From Geobacteraceae bacterium (GTDB lineage: Bacteria; Desulfobacterota; Desulfuromonadia; Geobacterales; Geobacteraceae), in contig JAMXLF010000028.1 of NCBI GenBank assembly GCA_024281055.1, forward strand, positions 1-43,736: a stretch of DNA of 43,736 nucleotides, read 5' to 3'. Shown here in pieces: positions 30,790 to 38,368 of this stretch. The notes beneath the pieces were generated by a model. It searched no databases and was not told where the DNA came from. It was given only the letters and a program-made list of their open reading frames with translations. How positions within the stretch are numbered: the stretch's first letter is position 1; each line of letters starts with the position of its first letter. The position numbers and the translations under genes are program-made.

Positions 30790-30993
30790 ATGATCATAAA
30801 GGTAATCGGCACGGTTGAGAATGCCACTGGCTTGGTCGATGCATCTTACCTGGAGGGCTTGATAAAGAGCGGCACCATCAAGGCGTTCAAGCGCTCGAAC
30901 AGATGGGTAAAGATCGGCCGGGACCCGATCCGGCAAGACAGCGGCGACTATTCAGGGCCGGAACGGAGAAAGATCGACCATCTTACCTGGTAA
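30790..30993 (+). CDS. small FKRSN-family protein with a GPERRK ending
   Basis: 67 residues, ATG at 30790 with GGAGGAGG 7 nt upstream. Sequence features: MIIKVIGTVENATGLVDASY, then a helix, then IKAFKRSNRWVKIGRDPIR, and the tail SGDYSGPERRKIDHLTW. The FKRSN-W-V core is shared with 26320-26709. The GPERRK tail recalls linkers found in PilZ-type and response-regulator proteins, and the next gene is a PilZ protein. A TATACT box (30752-30757) and an ATACCAT/ATGGTAT inverted repeat (30724-30730 and 30748-30754) lie upstream. I see no enzyme motif; function unknown. Confidence 0.75.
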   Translation: MIIKVIGTVENATGLVDASYLEGLIKSGTIKAFKRSNRWVKIGRDPIRQDSGDYSGPERRKIDHLTW

Positions 30994-31086
30994 GGATGCA
31001 ACTGGCGGAGGGGTCGGGGGACCATACAAGGGGATCGTCTGTCCCGAGAGCGGATGCTGTCCGGCGGGCGTTCACAGAAGGTGGGT

Positions 31087-31467
31087 ATGGCACGTACAAA
31101 GAAACGATGGTCCGAGAGGAGAAGTTTCCGGCGCCTGGATTTCCAGGCGAAGGCTTTTCTCGTGTTCTGCAACGACAGGGCTCCGTGCACGATCAGAAAC
31201 ATCAGCAACACGGGAGCCTTCGTGGACACAAACAGGATGTACGAGCTGGACGATGAGATCGAGTTGCTCATTTCCTTTACCAAGGGTACTTCGGAACTTT
31301 CCCTGCGGATACCGGGGAAAATAGCCCGCATTGCCGGGAGTGGGGTCGGGTTTGCCTCCCCGCACATGAACATCAATCAAATACTCCAGCTGGAGTTGAT
31401 GCTGGACTGCAATCAGGAAAACCCGAAAGAGCTCGTCAGCGAGTTTTGTAAATTCTTCGCGACGTAA
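31087..31467 (+). CDS. PilZ-domain protein
   Basis: 126 residues from the ATG at 31087 (MARTKKRWSERRSF). The c-di-GMP binding signature is present in the right order: RRSFRR (RxxxR) near residue 10, then IRNISNTGAFV (D/N-x-S-x-x-G) near residue 40. The rest is the PilZ barrel (DDEIELLISFT, SELSLRIPGKIARI, GVGFASP). No fused output domain, so it is a small receptor that should act on a partner. It lies 79 nt before the MshE/PilB-type ATPase gene and may regulate it. The start is supported by an AGAAGG site. Confidence 0.85.
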   Translation: MARTKKRWSERRSFRRLDFQAKAFLVFCNDRAPCTIRNISNTGAFVDTNRMYELDDEIELLISFTKGTSELSLRIPGKIARIAGSGVGFASPHMNINQILQLELMLDCNQENPKELVSEFCKFFAT

Positions 31468-31546
31468 ACCATTGCGGCAGATCCTCCAGGAACTATGGCT
31501 GTTCCAAGCATACGCGGCGACGCCCGCCGAATTCAGAAGGAGATGC

Positions 31547-33796
31547 ATGGATAACAGGGTAGTCCTCATGTTCAGAAACGGACAGAGGCTGGAAGCGTCG
31601 TTGGCACAACCATTCAGGTCCCGGCAGGAGACCATCGTTGTCCTTCCGGGCAACGGCGAAAAGCCGCGCACGTTTCGCCTCGCCGAGATCTGCTGCATCG
31701 CAGTTCCGGGCACCCCCCGCCCGACGGTAGGCGACCAACTCGCGGAATCGCTCGAAGAGGTGGAGATCGTCACCGGCGAACGCTGGCTGGTGCGCGTCAT
31801 GCCCAACCAGCAGTTCCACAATGGCTTCTATTGCACTCCTGCCGATGAAACCCTCCCCTACCAGAGTCTGTTCATCATGTCCCACGCGGTAAGAAACCGC
31901 ACGCAGCACAGTGCTGGGGGCGAAGATCCGGCGAACGGCGATCTCATCCAGGCCGATGGAGACTTGACCGCCTACGAGGAACTGAGCGTAGTCGTTGACG
32001 AAACTGCGCCGGCAACCCCGGATGTCCTTCACCAGGGAGCCATTGAAGAATTCCATGCTGCCCAAGTGAACCTTCCCGCAGATCAACTGAATGCGAGGGT
32101 TGGCGACATTCTGGTGAGCGCAGGCCTCATAACACGGGATCAGGTGGAGAAGGCCCTCGAAGGCCGGGAACGGAAAAAGATCGGCGTCCACCTCATCGAG
32201 CGCGGGCTCATTACCGAGGATCAGCTCCTCACGGCCCTGGCCACCAAATTCCGGATGCAATTCGTTGACCTCGAAACCGTCGCTCCCAGTACGGGCGCCC
32301 TGCTGGCCCTCTCCCGGGAGATGGTCACTCAGATGCAGGTCCTCCCCCTGGAGCGAACGGGGAAACGGCTCGTCGTGGCGACGTCGGAGCCGACCGACAT
32401 CACCATCATCGATCGGCTGCGCTTCATCACCAACTGCAACATCGAACTGGTGGTCGCCCTGTCCCGGCAGATCTCGGCTGCCATCAAAAAGTACTACAAG
32501 ACGCCGGAAGAATCGGTGGACGCCCTGATCAGCGAGATGGACGGCGGGCAGGCGACCGTCGTCGAGCAACCCGAAGAAGTCGCATTCACCGAACCGGATT
32601 CGAAGGTCATTCGGCTGGTCAGCAAGATCCTGATCGACGCCTACCACAAGGGGGCGTCCGATGTCCATTTCGAACCGGCACTCGACAGGAATCCGTTCGT
32701 CGTGCGTTACCGGATCGACGGGGAATGCCTGATCGCCCACCAGATCCCGTTCGCCTTTAAGAGTGCCATCATCTCCCGGCTCAAAATCCTCGCCAATCTC
32801 GATATCTCCGAGCACCGAAAGCCGCAGAGCGGCAAGATCTTCCTGTTGTACGAAAAACGGAAGCTGGAATACCGGCTGGAGATCACCCCCACGGTCGGGG
32901 GGCGGGAGGATGCGGTCCTGCGGCTGCTGACCGCCGGCAAACCGCTCTCCCTCCACGGGATGGGATTCTCGCCCCTCAACCTGACCAGGTTCGAAGAGAT
33001 ACTGGCCAAACCATACGGCATCATTCTCTGCGCAGGCCCCACCGGCTCGGGGAAAACCACCACCCTGCACTCGGCCCTGGCGACCATCAATTCTCCGGAG
33101 CGCAAGATATGGACCGCCGAAGACCCGGTGGAGATAATCCAGCAAGGGCTGAGGCAGGTGCAGGTCAACCCGAAAATCGGCTTCACCTTTCAGGAAGCCC
33201 TGCGCTCCTTTCTCCGTGCCGACCCCGATGTCATCATGATCGGCGAGATGCGGGACGCTGAGACCGCAAAGACGGCGATTGCAGCCTCGCTGACCGGTCA
33301 TCTCGTGTTCAGCACGCTCCACACCAACAGTTCTCCGGAGACGGTCGTCCGTCTCATCGAGATGGGGATGGACCCCTACAATTTTTCCGACGCGCTTCTG
33401 GGGATCCTTGCCCAGCGCCTTGCCCGCAGGCTGTGCGAGAAGTGCCGGACGCCGTACCATCCGGCACGGGAACAATACGAAGAGCTCGTGAAGCAGTACG
33501 GTCGCTTGTGGTTCGGAGAGCACGGGATGCCGTCCTACAGCGACGATCTCATGCTGATGAAAAAGACGGGCTGCAAGAAATGCGACAACACCGGCTACCG
33601 GGGGCGCATCGCGATCCACGAGCTGCTGGTCGCCACCTCGGCCGTCAAGCACGCCATCAAGTCCAACACGACCGTCGAACTGCTGCGGGACCTGGCGGTG
33701 CGCGAAGGGATGCGGACCCTCAAAATGGACGGCATTCACAAGGTGTTCCAGGGGGTCACCGATCTCGACCAGATCATGAAAGTCTGCATGCTCTGA
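31547..33796 (+). CDS. GspE/PilB/MshE-type assembly ATPase with MshEN domain
   Basis: 749 residues; ATG at 31547 with AAGGAG 6 nt upstream. Domains: an N-terminal beta-rich part of about 55 residues (MDNRVVLMFRNGQRLEASLA and on) that looks like a PilZ-like or YcgR-type pocket, a linker, then the MshEN module (about 175-300). The MshEN motif occurs twice: ARVGDILVSAGLITRDQVEKAL and IGVHLIERGLITEDQLLTAL; this module binds c-di-GMP in MshE. The motor has GPTGSGKTTTL near 500, FLRADPDVIMIGEMRD, and FSTLHTNS. Zinc-finger cysteines lie in CEKCRTPY and CKKCDNTGYRGR. It drives type IV pilus or type II secretion; no pilin or inner-membrane partner is adjacent. Confidence 0.9.
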   Translation: MDNRVVLMFRNGQRLEASLAQPFRSRQETIVVLPGNGEKPRTFRLAEICCIAVPGTPRPTVGDQLAESLEEVEIVTGERWLVRVMPNQQFHNGFYCTPADETLPYQSLFIMSHAVRNRTQHSAGGEDPANGDLIQADGDLTAYEELSVVVDETAPATPDVLHQGAIEEFHAAQVNLPADQLNARVGDILVSAGLITRDQVEKALEGRERKKIGVHLIERGLITEDQLLTALATKFRMQFVDLETVAPSTGALLALSREMVTQMQVLPLERTGKRLVVATSEPTDITIIDRLRFITNCNIELVVALSRQISAAIKKYYKTPEESVDALISEMDGGQATVVEQPEEVAFTEPDSKVIRLVSKILIDAYHKGASDVHFEPALDRNPFVVRYRIDGECLIAHQIPFAFKSAIISRLKILANLDISEHRKPQSGKIFLLYEKRKLEYRLEITPTVGGREDAVLRLLTAGKPLSLHGMGFSPLNLTRFEEILAKPYGIILCAGPTGSGKTTTLHSALATINSPERKIWTAEDPVEIIQQGLRQVQVNPKIGFTFQEALRSFLRADPDVIMIGEMRDAETAKTAIAASLTGHLVFSTLHTNSSPETVVRLIEMGMDPYNFSDALLGILAQRLARRLCEKCRTPYHPAREQYEELVKQYGRLWFGEHGMPSYSDDLMLMKKTGCKKCDNTGYRGRIAIHELLVATSAVKHAIKSNTTVELLRDLAVREGMRTLKMDGIHKVFQGVTDLDQIMKVCML

Positions 33797-34048
33797 ACCG
33801 GGAGGCCTCCTGAGTCTGCGCTGGCAGACAGGCTAGCGGATGAAGGGTTTTTGTGTGATCTCTCAATATGCATTCTGTCCCGCCTCGCAAGAGGCATTTT
33901 TTTTGGGCAACCGGACTTTACCCGATGCAGGGGAAGCCGGAAACAGCAGGCGGGACGGGGTTACCCAATCGAAAGGGCCTTCCCCTTGACTTCCGCTTCC
34001 CATTTCCATTACCCTGATGATGTTGACAAAAGCTGGACGGGAGATTTT
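33797..34048. other. 252-nt gap before ttcA
   Basis: Contains a GTCTGC-GCTG-GCAGAC hairpin (33814-33829), the terminator at 33882-33904 and a plausible long-range pairing GGGCAACC / GGTTACCC (about 33905 and 33959). A TTGACT-like box near 33987 may serve ttcA. No coding frame supported. Confidence 0.4.
33882..33904 (+). terminator. intrinsic terminator behind the assembly ATPase
   Basis: GCCTC-GCAA-GAGGC followed by A and eight T. Confidence 0.9.
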
Positions 34049-34819
34049 GTGGCACTCATAGAGGATAAACGGTACAAGAAGATAAAGAACGCTGTTGGCC
34101 GGGCGATTGCCGACTTCGGCCTCATCGCGGACGGGGACCGGATCGCGGTGGGGGTTTCGGGTGGGAAGGATTCCTACTCCCTGCTTCACCTTCTGGAGGC
34201 GCTGCGGAAACGGGCGCCGGTCAAGTACGAGCTCGTTGCCATCACCATTGATTCGGGCTACCCGGGCTTTCGCGCCGATATCATCGCCGAGCACCTGCGG
34301 GAGCACGGTTTTAACCACCACGTGGAGAAGACCAACCACTACGAGGTGATCGCCGAGAAGCGGCGCCCCGGCTCCTCGTACTGCTCCATCTGCGCCCGTC
34401 TGAAACGGGGGGTGCTCTACACGCTGGCCCAGCAGTTTAACTGCAACAAGCTGGCCCTCGGCCACCACCTGGACGACTTCGTGGAGACGCTGCTGCTCAA
34501 CCAGTTCTTCGTCGGCTCCCTTAAGGCGATGGCCCCCGGGATGCTCGCCGACAACGGGGTGACCACGGTGATCCGGCCACTGGTCTACGTGGAGGAGCGG
34601 GACATCATCCCCTTTTCCCGGGAGAACCGCTTTCCGGTGGTCTGCTGCTGCTGCCCGGTCTGTGGCAAGGCCGACCTGCAGCGCAAAAGGATGAAGCGGC
34701 TTCTGGCCGAGCTTGAGCAGGAAAACCCCCACGTCAAGCGGAGCTTGCTCTCGGCTCTCGCCAACGTGCAGCCGCGCCACCTCCTCGACCGGCGGCTGCA
34801 GGGGATGACTTCTTCCTGA
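34049..34819 (+). CDS. ttcA: tRNA 2-thiocytidine synthetase TtcA
   Basis: Adds sulfur to cytidine 32 of certain tRNAs using ATP and an iron-sulfur cluster. 256 residues; GTG start at 34049 (VALIEDKRYKKIKNAVG) after GGGAG, chosen because the upstream extension is not conserved. PP-loop SGGKDSYSLLHLL near residue 40, then CSICARLKRG (first Cys pair) and CCCCPVCGKADLQ (second) that hold the [4Fe-4S] cluster, and GHHLDDFVETLLLN. Complete by length. Its last 86 nt overlap in antisense the small membrane protein gene from the opposite strand. Confidence 0.92.
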   Translation: MALIEDKRYKKIKNAVGRAIADFGLIADGDRIAVGVSGGKDSYSLLHLLEALRKRAPVKYELVAITIDSGYPGFRADIIAEHLREHGFNHHVEKTNHYEVIAEKRRPGSSYCSICARLKRGVLYTLAQQFNCNKLALGHHLDDFVETLLLNQFFVGSLKAMAPGMLADNGVTTVIRPLVYVEERDIIPFSRENRFPVVCCCCPVCGKADLQRKRMKRLLAELEQENPHVKRSLLSALANVQPRHLLDRRLQGMTSS

Positions 34820-34958
34820 ACTGGTAGACCTTCGCCGTTGCCGGGGTTTTTTCCTTCGCGGGGTCCGGCTTCTGCCGGAAATCCCGGACGATGTCGTAGA
34901 GGGCGATGAAGCCGCAGTAGATGACGAGCCCCGCGCCAAAAATGACCAGAGGTTCCAT
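34734..34958 (-). CDS. small single-span membrane protein, convergent overlap with ttcA
   Basis: 74 residues: MEPLVIFGAGLVIYCGFIAL is one transmembrane helix, followed by YDIVRDFRQKPDPAKEK, KTPATAKVYQFRKK and a tail that is antisense to ttcA (PAAAGRGGGAAARWREPRAS). A very strong AGGAGG site 7 nt upstream of the ATG supports it. The membrane part lies clear of ttcA; only the tail overlaps it by 86 nt. The tail has low complexity and may be tolerated rather than functional. The gene is divergent from the iron-sulfur membrane protein at 35034 and may be functionally linked to it. I do not recognise the family. Confidence 0.75.
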   Translation of the reverse strand: MEPLVIFGAGLVIYCGFIALYDIVRDFRQKPDPAKEKTPATAKVYQFRKKSSPAAAGRGGGAAARWREPRASSA

Positions 34959-35001
34959 GACCTTCCTCCTGTTAGCTTTATGATGGAAGCATACCAGGTG
35001 G

Positions 35002-35024
35002 TTGTGTCACAATAAGTCACACAA
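35002..35024. promoter_or_regulatory. palindromic operator, CRP/FNR-like look
   Basis: TTGTGTCAC-AATAA-GTCACACAA: nine-base half-sites with one mismatch, in the 75-nt space between divergent genes (small membrane protein and the Fe-S membrane protein). It ends 9 nt before the plus-strand ATG, covering the ribosome-site region, which suits repression of that gene. The binding protein is not known; CRP/FNR-superfamily sites have similar TGTGA/TCACA ends. Confidence 0.55.
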
Positions 35025-35033
35025 AGGATTCCC

Positions 35034-36011
35034 ATGGACAAACGCTACATGCAACCCCTGCGGCTCGCCGTCGCCTGGGGCTTTCTCCTCTTCCAGCTCT
35101 ACCTGGGGGTGCAGTTCTTTCGCTTCGTCCTCCATCTCCGTTCGGGGGGGGCTACCCCCTTCGTCCCCCGGCCGGACGGGGTGGAGGGCTTTCTCCCCAT
35201 CTCCGCCCTGGTAAGCCTGCGGGACTGGTTCCTGAACGGCACCATCAACCAGGTCCACCCGGCGGCCCTCGTCATCCTCCTCACCGTCATGGCCGTGGCG
35301 CTTCTCCTCAAGCGCTCCTTCTGCTCCTGGATCTGCCCGGTGGGGACGCTCTCCGAGCTCCTCTGGAAGTGCGGCTTCAAACTGTTCCGGCGTAACGTCC
35401 GGCCACCGCACTGGCTCGACATCGCCCTGCGCGGGGTGAAGTACCTCCTTCTCGCCTTCTTCCTCTTCACTATCTTTCTCGCCATGCCGGCGGCGGAGGT
35501 GGCCGGCTTCGTTCACTCGGACTACAACAAGATCGCCGACGTCCGGCTCCTCGACTTCTTCCTCCACCTGTCCGGGGTTCCCCTGGCGGTCATCGGCGTC
35601 CTCGTCCTTGTGTCCCTTCCGGTGCGCAATCCCTTCTGCCGCTTCCTCTGCCCCTACGGCGCGCTCCTCGGCCTCATCGCCCTCCTTTCGCCGGTGAAGG
35701 TGACGCGGGAGAAAAAGACCTGCGTGGCGTGCGGGGTCTGCACCCAGGTCTGCCCCTCCTACATCCCGGTGATGCAGAAGGAGCGGGTCATGTCCGAGGA
35801 GTGCATCGGCTGCTGGCGCTGCATCAGCCACTGCCGGTCGATGGGGACCCTGGAGATGAAGCTGACCGGACGGAAGGTCGTCGTCCCCGGCATCCTCTTC
35901 GCTCTCCTCGTCGTTCTCCTTTTCTGGGGGGGGACGCAGGTGGGAAGGGCTACCGGCCACTGGCACAGGGGGATAACCCTCGCGGAATACGCGCGGCTGC
36001 TGGGGCGGTAG
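35034..36011 (+). CDS. membrane-bound 4Fe-4S polyferredoxin-like protein (NapH/CcoG/RdxA-like)
   Basis: 325 residues with at least five hydrophobic helices (about 10-33, 72-93, 128-150, 175-198, 285-305). Two cytoplasmic-type motifs CSWICPVGTLSEL and CRFLCPYGALLG (CxxxCP pairs) follow the second and fourth helices. The soluble part has two [4Fe-4S] sites: CVACGVCTQVCPSYIP and CIGCWRCISHC. This is the NapH/CcoG/NosR-C group that moves electrons across or along the membrane. Short AAAGGA site; a palindrome just upstream may repress it. No nap, nos or cco genes are adjacent, so the partner is unknown. Confidence 0.88.
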   Translation: MDKRYMQPLRLAVAWGFLLFQLYLGVQFFRFVLHLRSGGATPFVPRPDGVEGFLPISALVSLRDWFLNGTINQVHPAALVILLTVMAVALLLKRSFCSWICPVGTLSELLWKCGFKLFRRNVRPPHWLDIALRGVKYLLLAFFLFTIFLAMPAAEVAGFVHSDYNKIADVRLLDFFLHLSGVPLAVIGVLVLVSLPVRNPFCRFLCPYGALLGLIALLSPVKVTREKKTCVACGVCTQVCPSYIPVMQKERVMSEECIGCWRCISHCRSMGTLEMKLTGRKVVVPGILFALLVVLLFWGGTQVGRATGHWHRGITLAEYARLLGR

Positions 36012-36021
36012 GGAAGAACGC

Positions 36022-36942
36022 ATGACTGTCAAGCGCTACAACGCCTTTTCCGATGAGCTGAAACGGCTCTTCGGCTGCAGGGTGCACCGGATCTCGGTGG
36101 ATGCCGGGTTCACCTGCCCGAACCGGGACGGTACGGTCGGGACCGCCGGCTGCATCTACTGCGGCGGCGCGGGTTCCGGCTCCTTCGGCATCGCCCGCGG
36201 GCTTCCGGTGGCGGCGCAGCTGGAGGAGGGGAAGGAGGTGATGATCCGCAAGTACAAGGCGGGGAAGTTCATCGCCTACTTCCAGCCCTACTCAAACACC
36301 TACGCGCCGGTGGCGCGCCTGGCATCTCTTTATGACGAGGCACTCACGGTCGCGGACGTGGTGGGACTCATTGTCGGCACCCGCCCCGACTGCCTGCAGC
36401 CTGAGGTCGTCGATCTCCTCGGGGAGTACCACCGGCGGACTTACTTCTGGCTGGAGTTGGGCCTCCAGTCCCCTTACGACCGGACCCTGGCGCGGCTTAA
36501 CCGGGGGCACGACTTCGCCGCTTTCGCGGGCGCGGTTGAGAGGTGCCGGGAGCGGGGGCTCAGGGTCTGCGCCCACGTCATCCTCGGGCTGCCGGGGGAG
36601 ACGCGGGCCGAGATGCTGGGGACTGCACGGGTTCTCAACGGCCTCGGGGTGGACGGGGTGAAGCTCCACCTCCTCCACGTCATGCGGGGGACGCGGCTTG
36701 CCGAGCTTCACGCCCGGGGGGAGGTGCCGCTCCTTGAGCGGGACGACTACGTGGGGCTTGTCTGCGACTTTCTGGAACGCCTCGACCCGCGGATTATCGT
36801 GCAGCGGCTTACCGGCGACGGGGGACGGGACTTTCTGGTGGCGCCCCTCTGGTCGCTGGCGAAGTTCGAGGTGCTCAATGCCATCGACGCGGAACTGGAG
36901 CGGCGCGGGAGTTTCCAAGGCTGCGCCCTTCGGGAGTTATGA
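36022..36942 (+). CDS. radical SAM protein, YhcC family (TIGR01212-like)
   Basis: 306 residues, 10 nt after the Fe-S membrane protein gene, thus one operon. The cluster motif is the family-specific wide form CPNRDGTVGTAGCIYC (C-x9+-C-x2-C) near residue 30. Then come AYFQPYSNTYAP, LIVGTRPDCL, ELGLQS and HVILGLPGETRAEML, as in E. coli YhcC. The C-terminal part includes VQRLTGDGG. The substrate of the family is not known to me. The stop codon TGA falls in the first unit of the GAGTTTT repeat, so the last residues (REL) are repeat-encoded. Confidence 0.9.
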   Translation: MTVKRYNAFSDELKRLFGCRVHRISVDAGFTCPNRDGTVGTAGCIYCGGAGSGSFGIARGLPVAAQLEEGKEVMIRKYKAGKFIAYFQPYSNTYAPVARLASLYDEALTVADVVGLIVGTRPDCLQPEVVDLLGEYHRRTYFWLELGLQSPYDRTLARLNRGHDFAAFAGAVERCRERGLRVCAHVILGLPGETRAEMLGTARVLNGLGVDGVKLHLLHVMRGTRLAELHARGEVPLLERDDYVGLVCDFLERLDPRIIVQRLTGDGGRDFLVAPLWSLAKFEVLNAIDAELERRGSFQGCALREL

Positions 36943-37018
36943 GTTTTGAGTTATGAGTTTTAAGTTGTGAGTTGAAGACCTTATCTCAAAACTAAGAACT
37001 CAAAACTCATAACTTAAA
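36934..37018. repeat. GAGTTTT/GAGTTAT heptamer hairpin repeat
   Basis: Left arm from 36934: GAGTTAT, GAGTTTT, GAGTTAT, GAGTTTT, AAGTTGT, GAGTTGA; right arm has the complement (ACTCAAA, ACTCATA, ACTTAAA). It fills the gap between two convergent genes and supplies stop codons to both: TGA of the YhcC-like gene and TAA of the barrel gene. Same design as 3314-3389. Confidence 0.85.
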
Positions 37019-38258
37019 AGGGATATCCCAAGCCGACGAAAACCGCTGGCCCTTCGTTCCCGAAGCCCACATCGACCCGGCCGATGATGTTGGGGCGGAC
37101 GACGGCCCGGACGCCGAGGCCGGGGTTGAACTCGAAGTTCTTGGTGCTGGCCTGGTCGAGGGACTTCATCACCGAGCCGAAGTCGATGAAGGGGGCCACC
37201 TCCCAGTCGGCGGTGACATTGAAGATCTCCCAGCGAAAGAGCCTGATCCGCTCCTCCAGGTTGAGGAGGAGGTAGCTCGAATCGATGAAGCGGTTGCGGC
37301 CGTAACCGCGCAGAGTTGTCTCCCCGCCGAGGATGCTCCGTTCCAGGAAGGGGACCCTGCTGCCGAGGGTCTGGTTGTAGGCGAGGCGAAAGGCGGTGAT
37401 GTAGCGGGCGTTGTCGAGGGGGATGAAGCCCTTCAATTCCATCTCATAATGCCGGTAGTCGGTGCTGCTGCCGAGGAGCTTGGCGCTGTTCTCGAAGGCG
37501 ATCCTGGCGTAGCCGCCGTAGGTGGGCATGGTGTCGGAATCGAGGGTGGTGTAGGCGAGGGCGATCTTCTGGGCATGGGCGGTAAAGCCGTCGATACCGG
37601 GGACCCCCAGTGGGGTGAACCGGTCACGGATGAAGGGGACCGAGGTGACTGCCCCTTCGTGGATGCCGACTTTGCGGATGCGTTCGCTGAAGATCACCTG
37701 GTAGTGTTTCCAGAATGGGTAGCCGACGGAGAGGGTGAGGCCGAGTTCCGAGTCGTCATAGTTCGTCTCGGCCTGCCGCCGGCTTGAGGACTCGAAGCCG
37801 AAAAAGCGGGCGGAGCCGTCGTTGAAGTAATAGCCGAATAAATTCACGTCGAGGTTTTTATCGAAGAAATTCCGGTCGATGTACCTGGCTTCGTAGTCGT
37901 TGTTGACCTTGGTGGACTGGGAGAGGTTTACCTCCAGGCTCTGCTTCGAGGAAGGGTAGAAGGCGCCGTAGAGGGAGGTGGTGACCCCGAAGTTCTCATT
38001 GAAGTTCACCTGCGGTGCGAGCAGGGTGCTGATCTCGTCCTTCCTGTTGTGCAGCAGAAAGGCGGCGAGAGCCCCGGCGGTGATCCCTTCGTTGGGGCTC
38101 GATGCGATGACCGGCAGCGGCACGGTGACCACCTTCACCTGGTCGCCGAACTCGTCGGTGGTCAGGGGATAGGGGAGGTCCTTGCGGGGGACCGTGGTGG
38201 TGCAGGCGGCCAGCAGCAGGCAGACCGTGATCAGTTGCAGCGATACGTACAGGCGCAT
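37014..38258 (-). CDS. lipidated BamA/TamA-like (Omp85) outer-membrane barrel protein
   Basis: 414 residues from the ATG at 38258; a 10-residue extension is possible. Signal with lipobox LLAAC (MRLYVSLQLITVCLLLAAC), then a short linker (about 40 residues) and a D15-type barrel: it has the family motif LGGETTLRGYGRNRF, FIDFGSV, NPGLGVRAV and the final strand VDVGFGNEGPAVFVGLGYPF. No POTRA domains precede the barrel, unlike BamA/TamA, so this is a truncated-type Omp85 member, possibly a passive pore. The ending Phe fits barrel insertion. The TAA is supplied by the heptamer repeat. Convergent with the YhcC gene. Confidence 0.8.
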   Translation of the reverse strand: MRLYVSLQLITVCLLLAACTTTVPRKDLPYPLTTDEFGDQVKVVTVPLPVIASSPNEGITAGALAAFLLHNRKDEISTLLAPQVNFNENFGVTTSLYGAFYPSSKQSLEVNLSQSTKVNNDYEARYIDRNFFDKNLDVNLFGYYFNDGSARFFGFESSSRRQAETNYDDSELGLTLSVGYPFWKHYQVIFSERIRKVGIHEGAVTSVPFIRDRFTPLGVPGIDGFTAHAQKIALAYTTLDSDTMPTYGGYARIAFENSAKLLGSSTDYRHYEMELKGFIPLDNARYITAFRLAYNQTLGSRVPFLERSILGGETTLRGYGRNRFIDSSYLLLNLEERIRLFRWEIFNVTADWEVAPFIDFGSVMKSLDQASTKNFEFNPGLGVRAVVRPNIIGRVDVGFGNEGPAVFVGLGYPF

Positions 38259-38333
38259 AGCGAGTTTTCTTCGACGGGGAATGGACAACCTGCGAAAGAT
38301 AGCGTTTCAGGTGGGATTTTTCAAGGGTTTTTT

Positions 38334-38364
38334 CGCGGGAAAGGGGCGATACCCCTTTCCCGCG
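38334..38364. other. perfect 13-bp hairpin after glgP
   Basis: CGCGGGAAAGGGG-CGATA-CCCCTTTCCCGCG, 4 nt beyond the glgP stop codon. On the minus strand (the glgP sense) it is followed by A residues, not T, so it is not a standard intrinsic terminator; it may stabilise the mRNA end. Confidence 0.7.
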
Positions 38365-38368
38365 GTTC

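Noticed and set aside
33905-33970. Possible second GEMM-like leader before ttcA (GGGCAACC ... GGTTACCC)
   Set aside because: The two conserved inner stems and the GCAAAGCC joint of GEMM are missing; only a long-range pairing is left.
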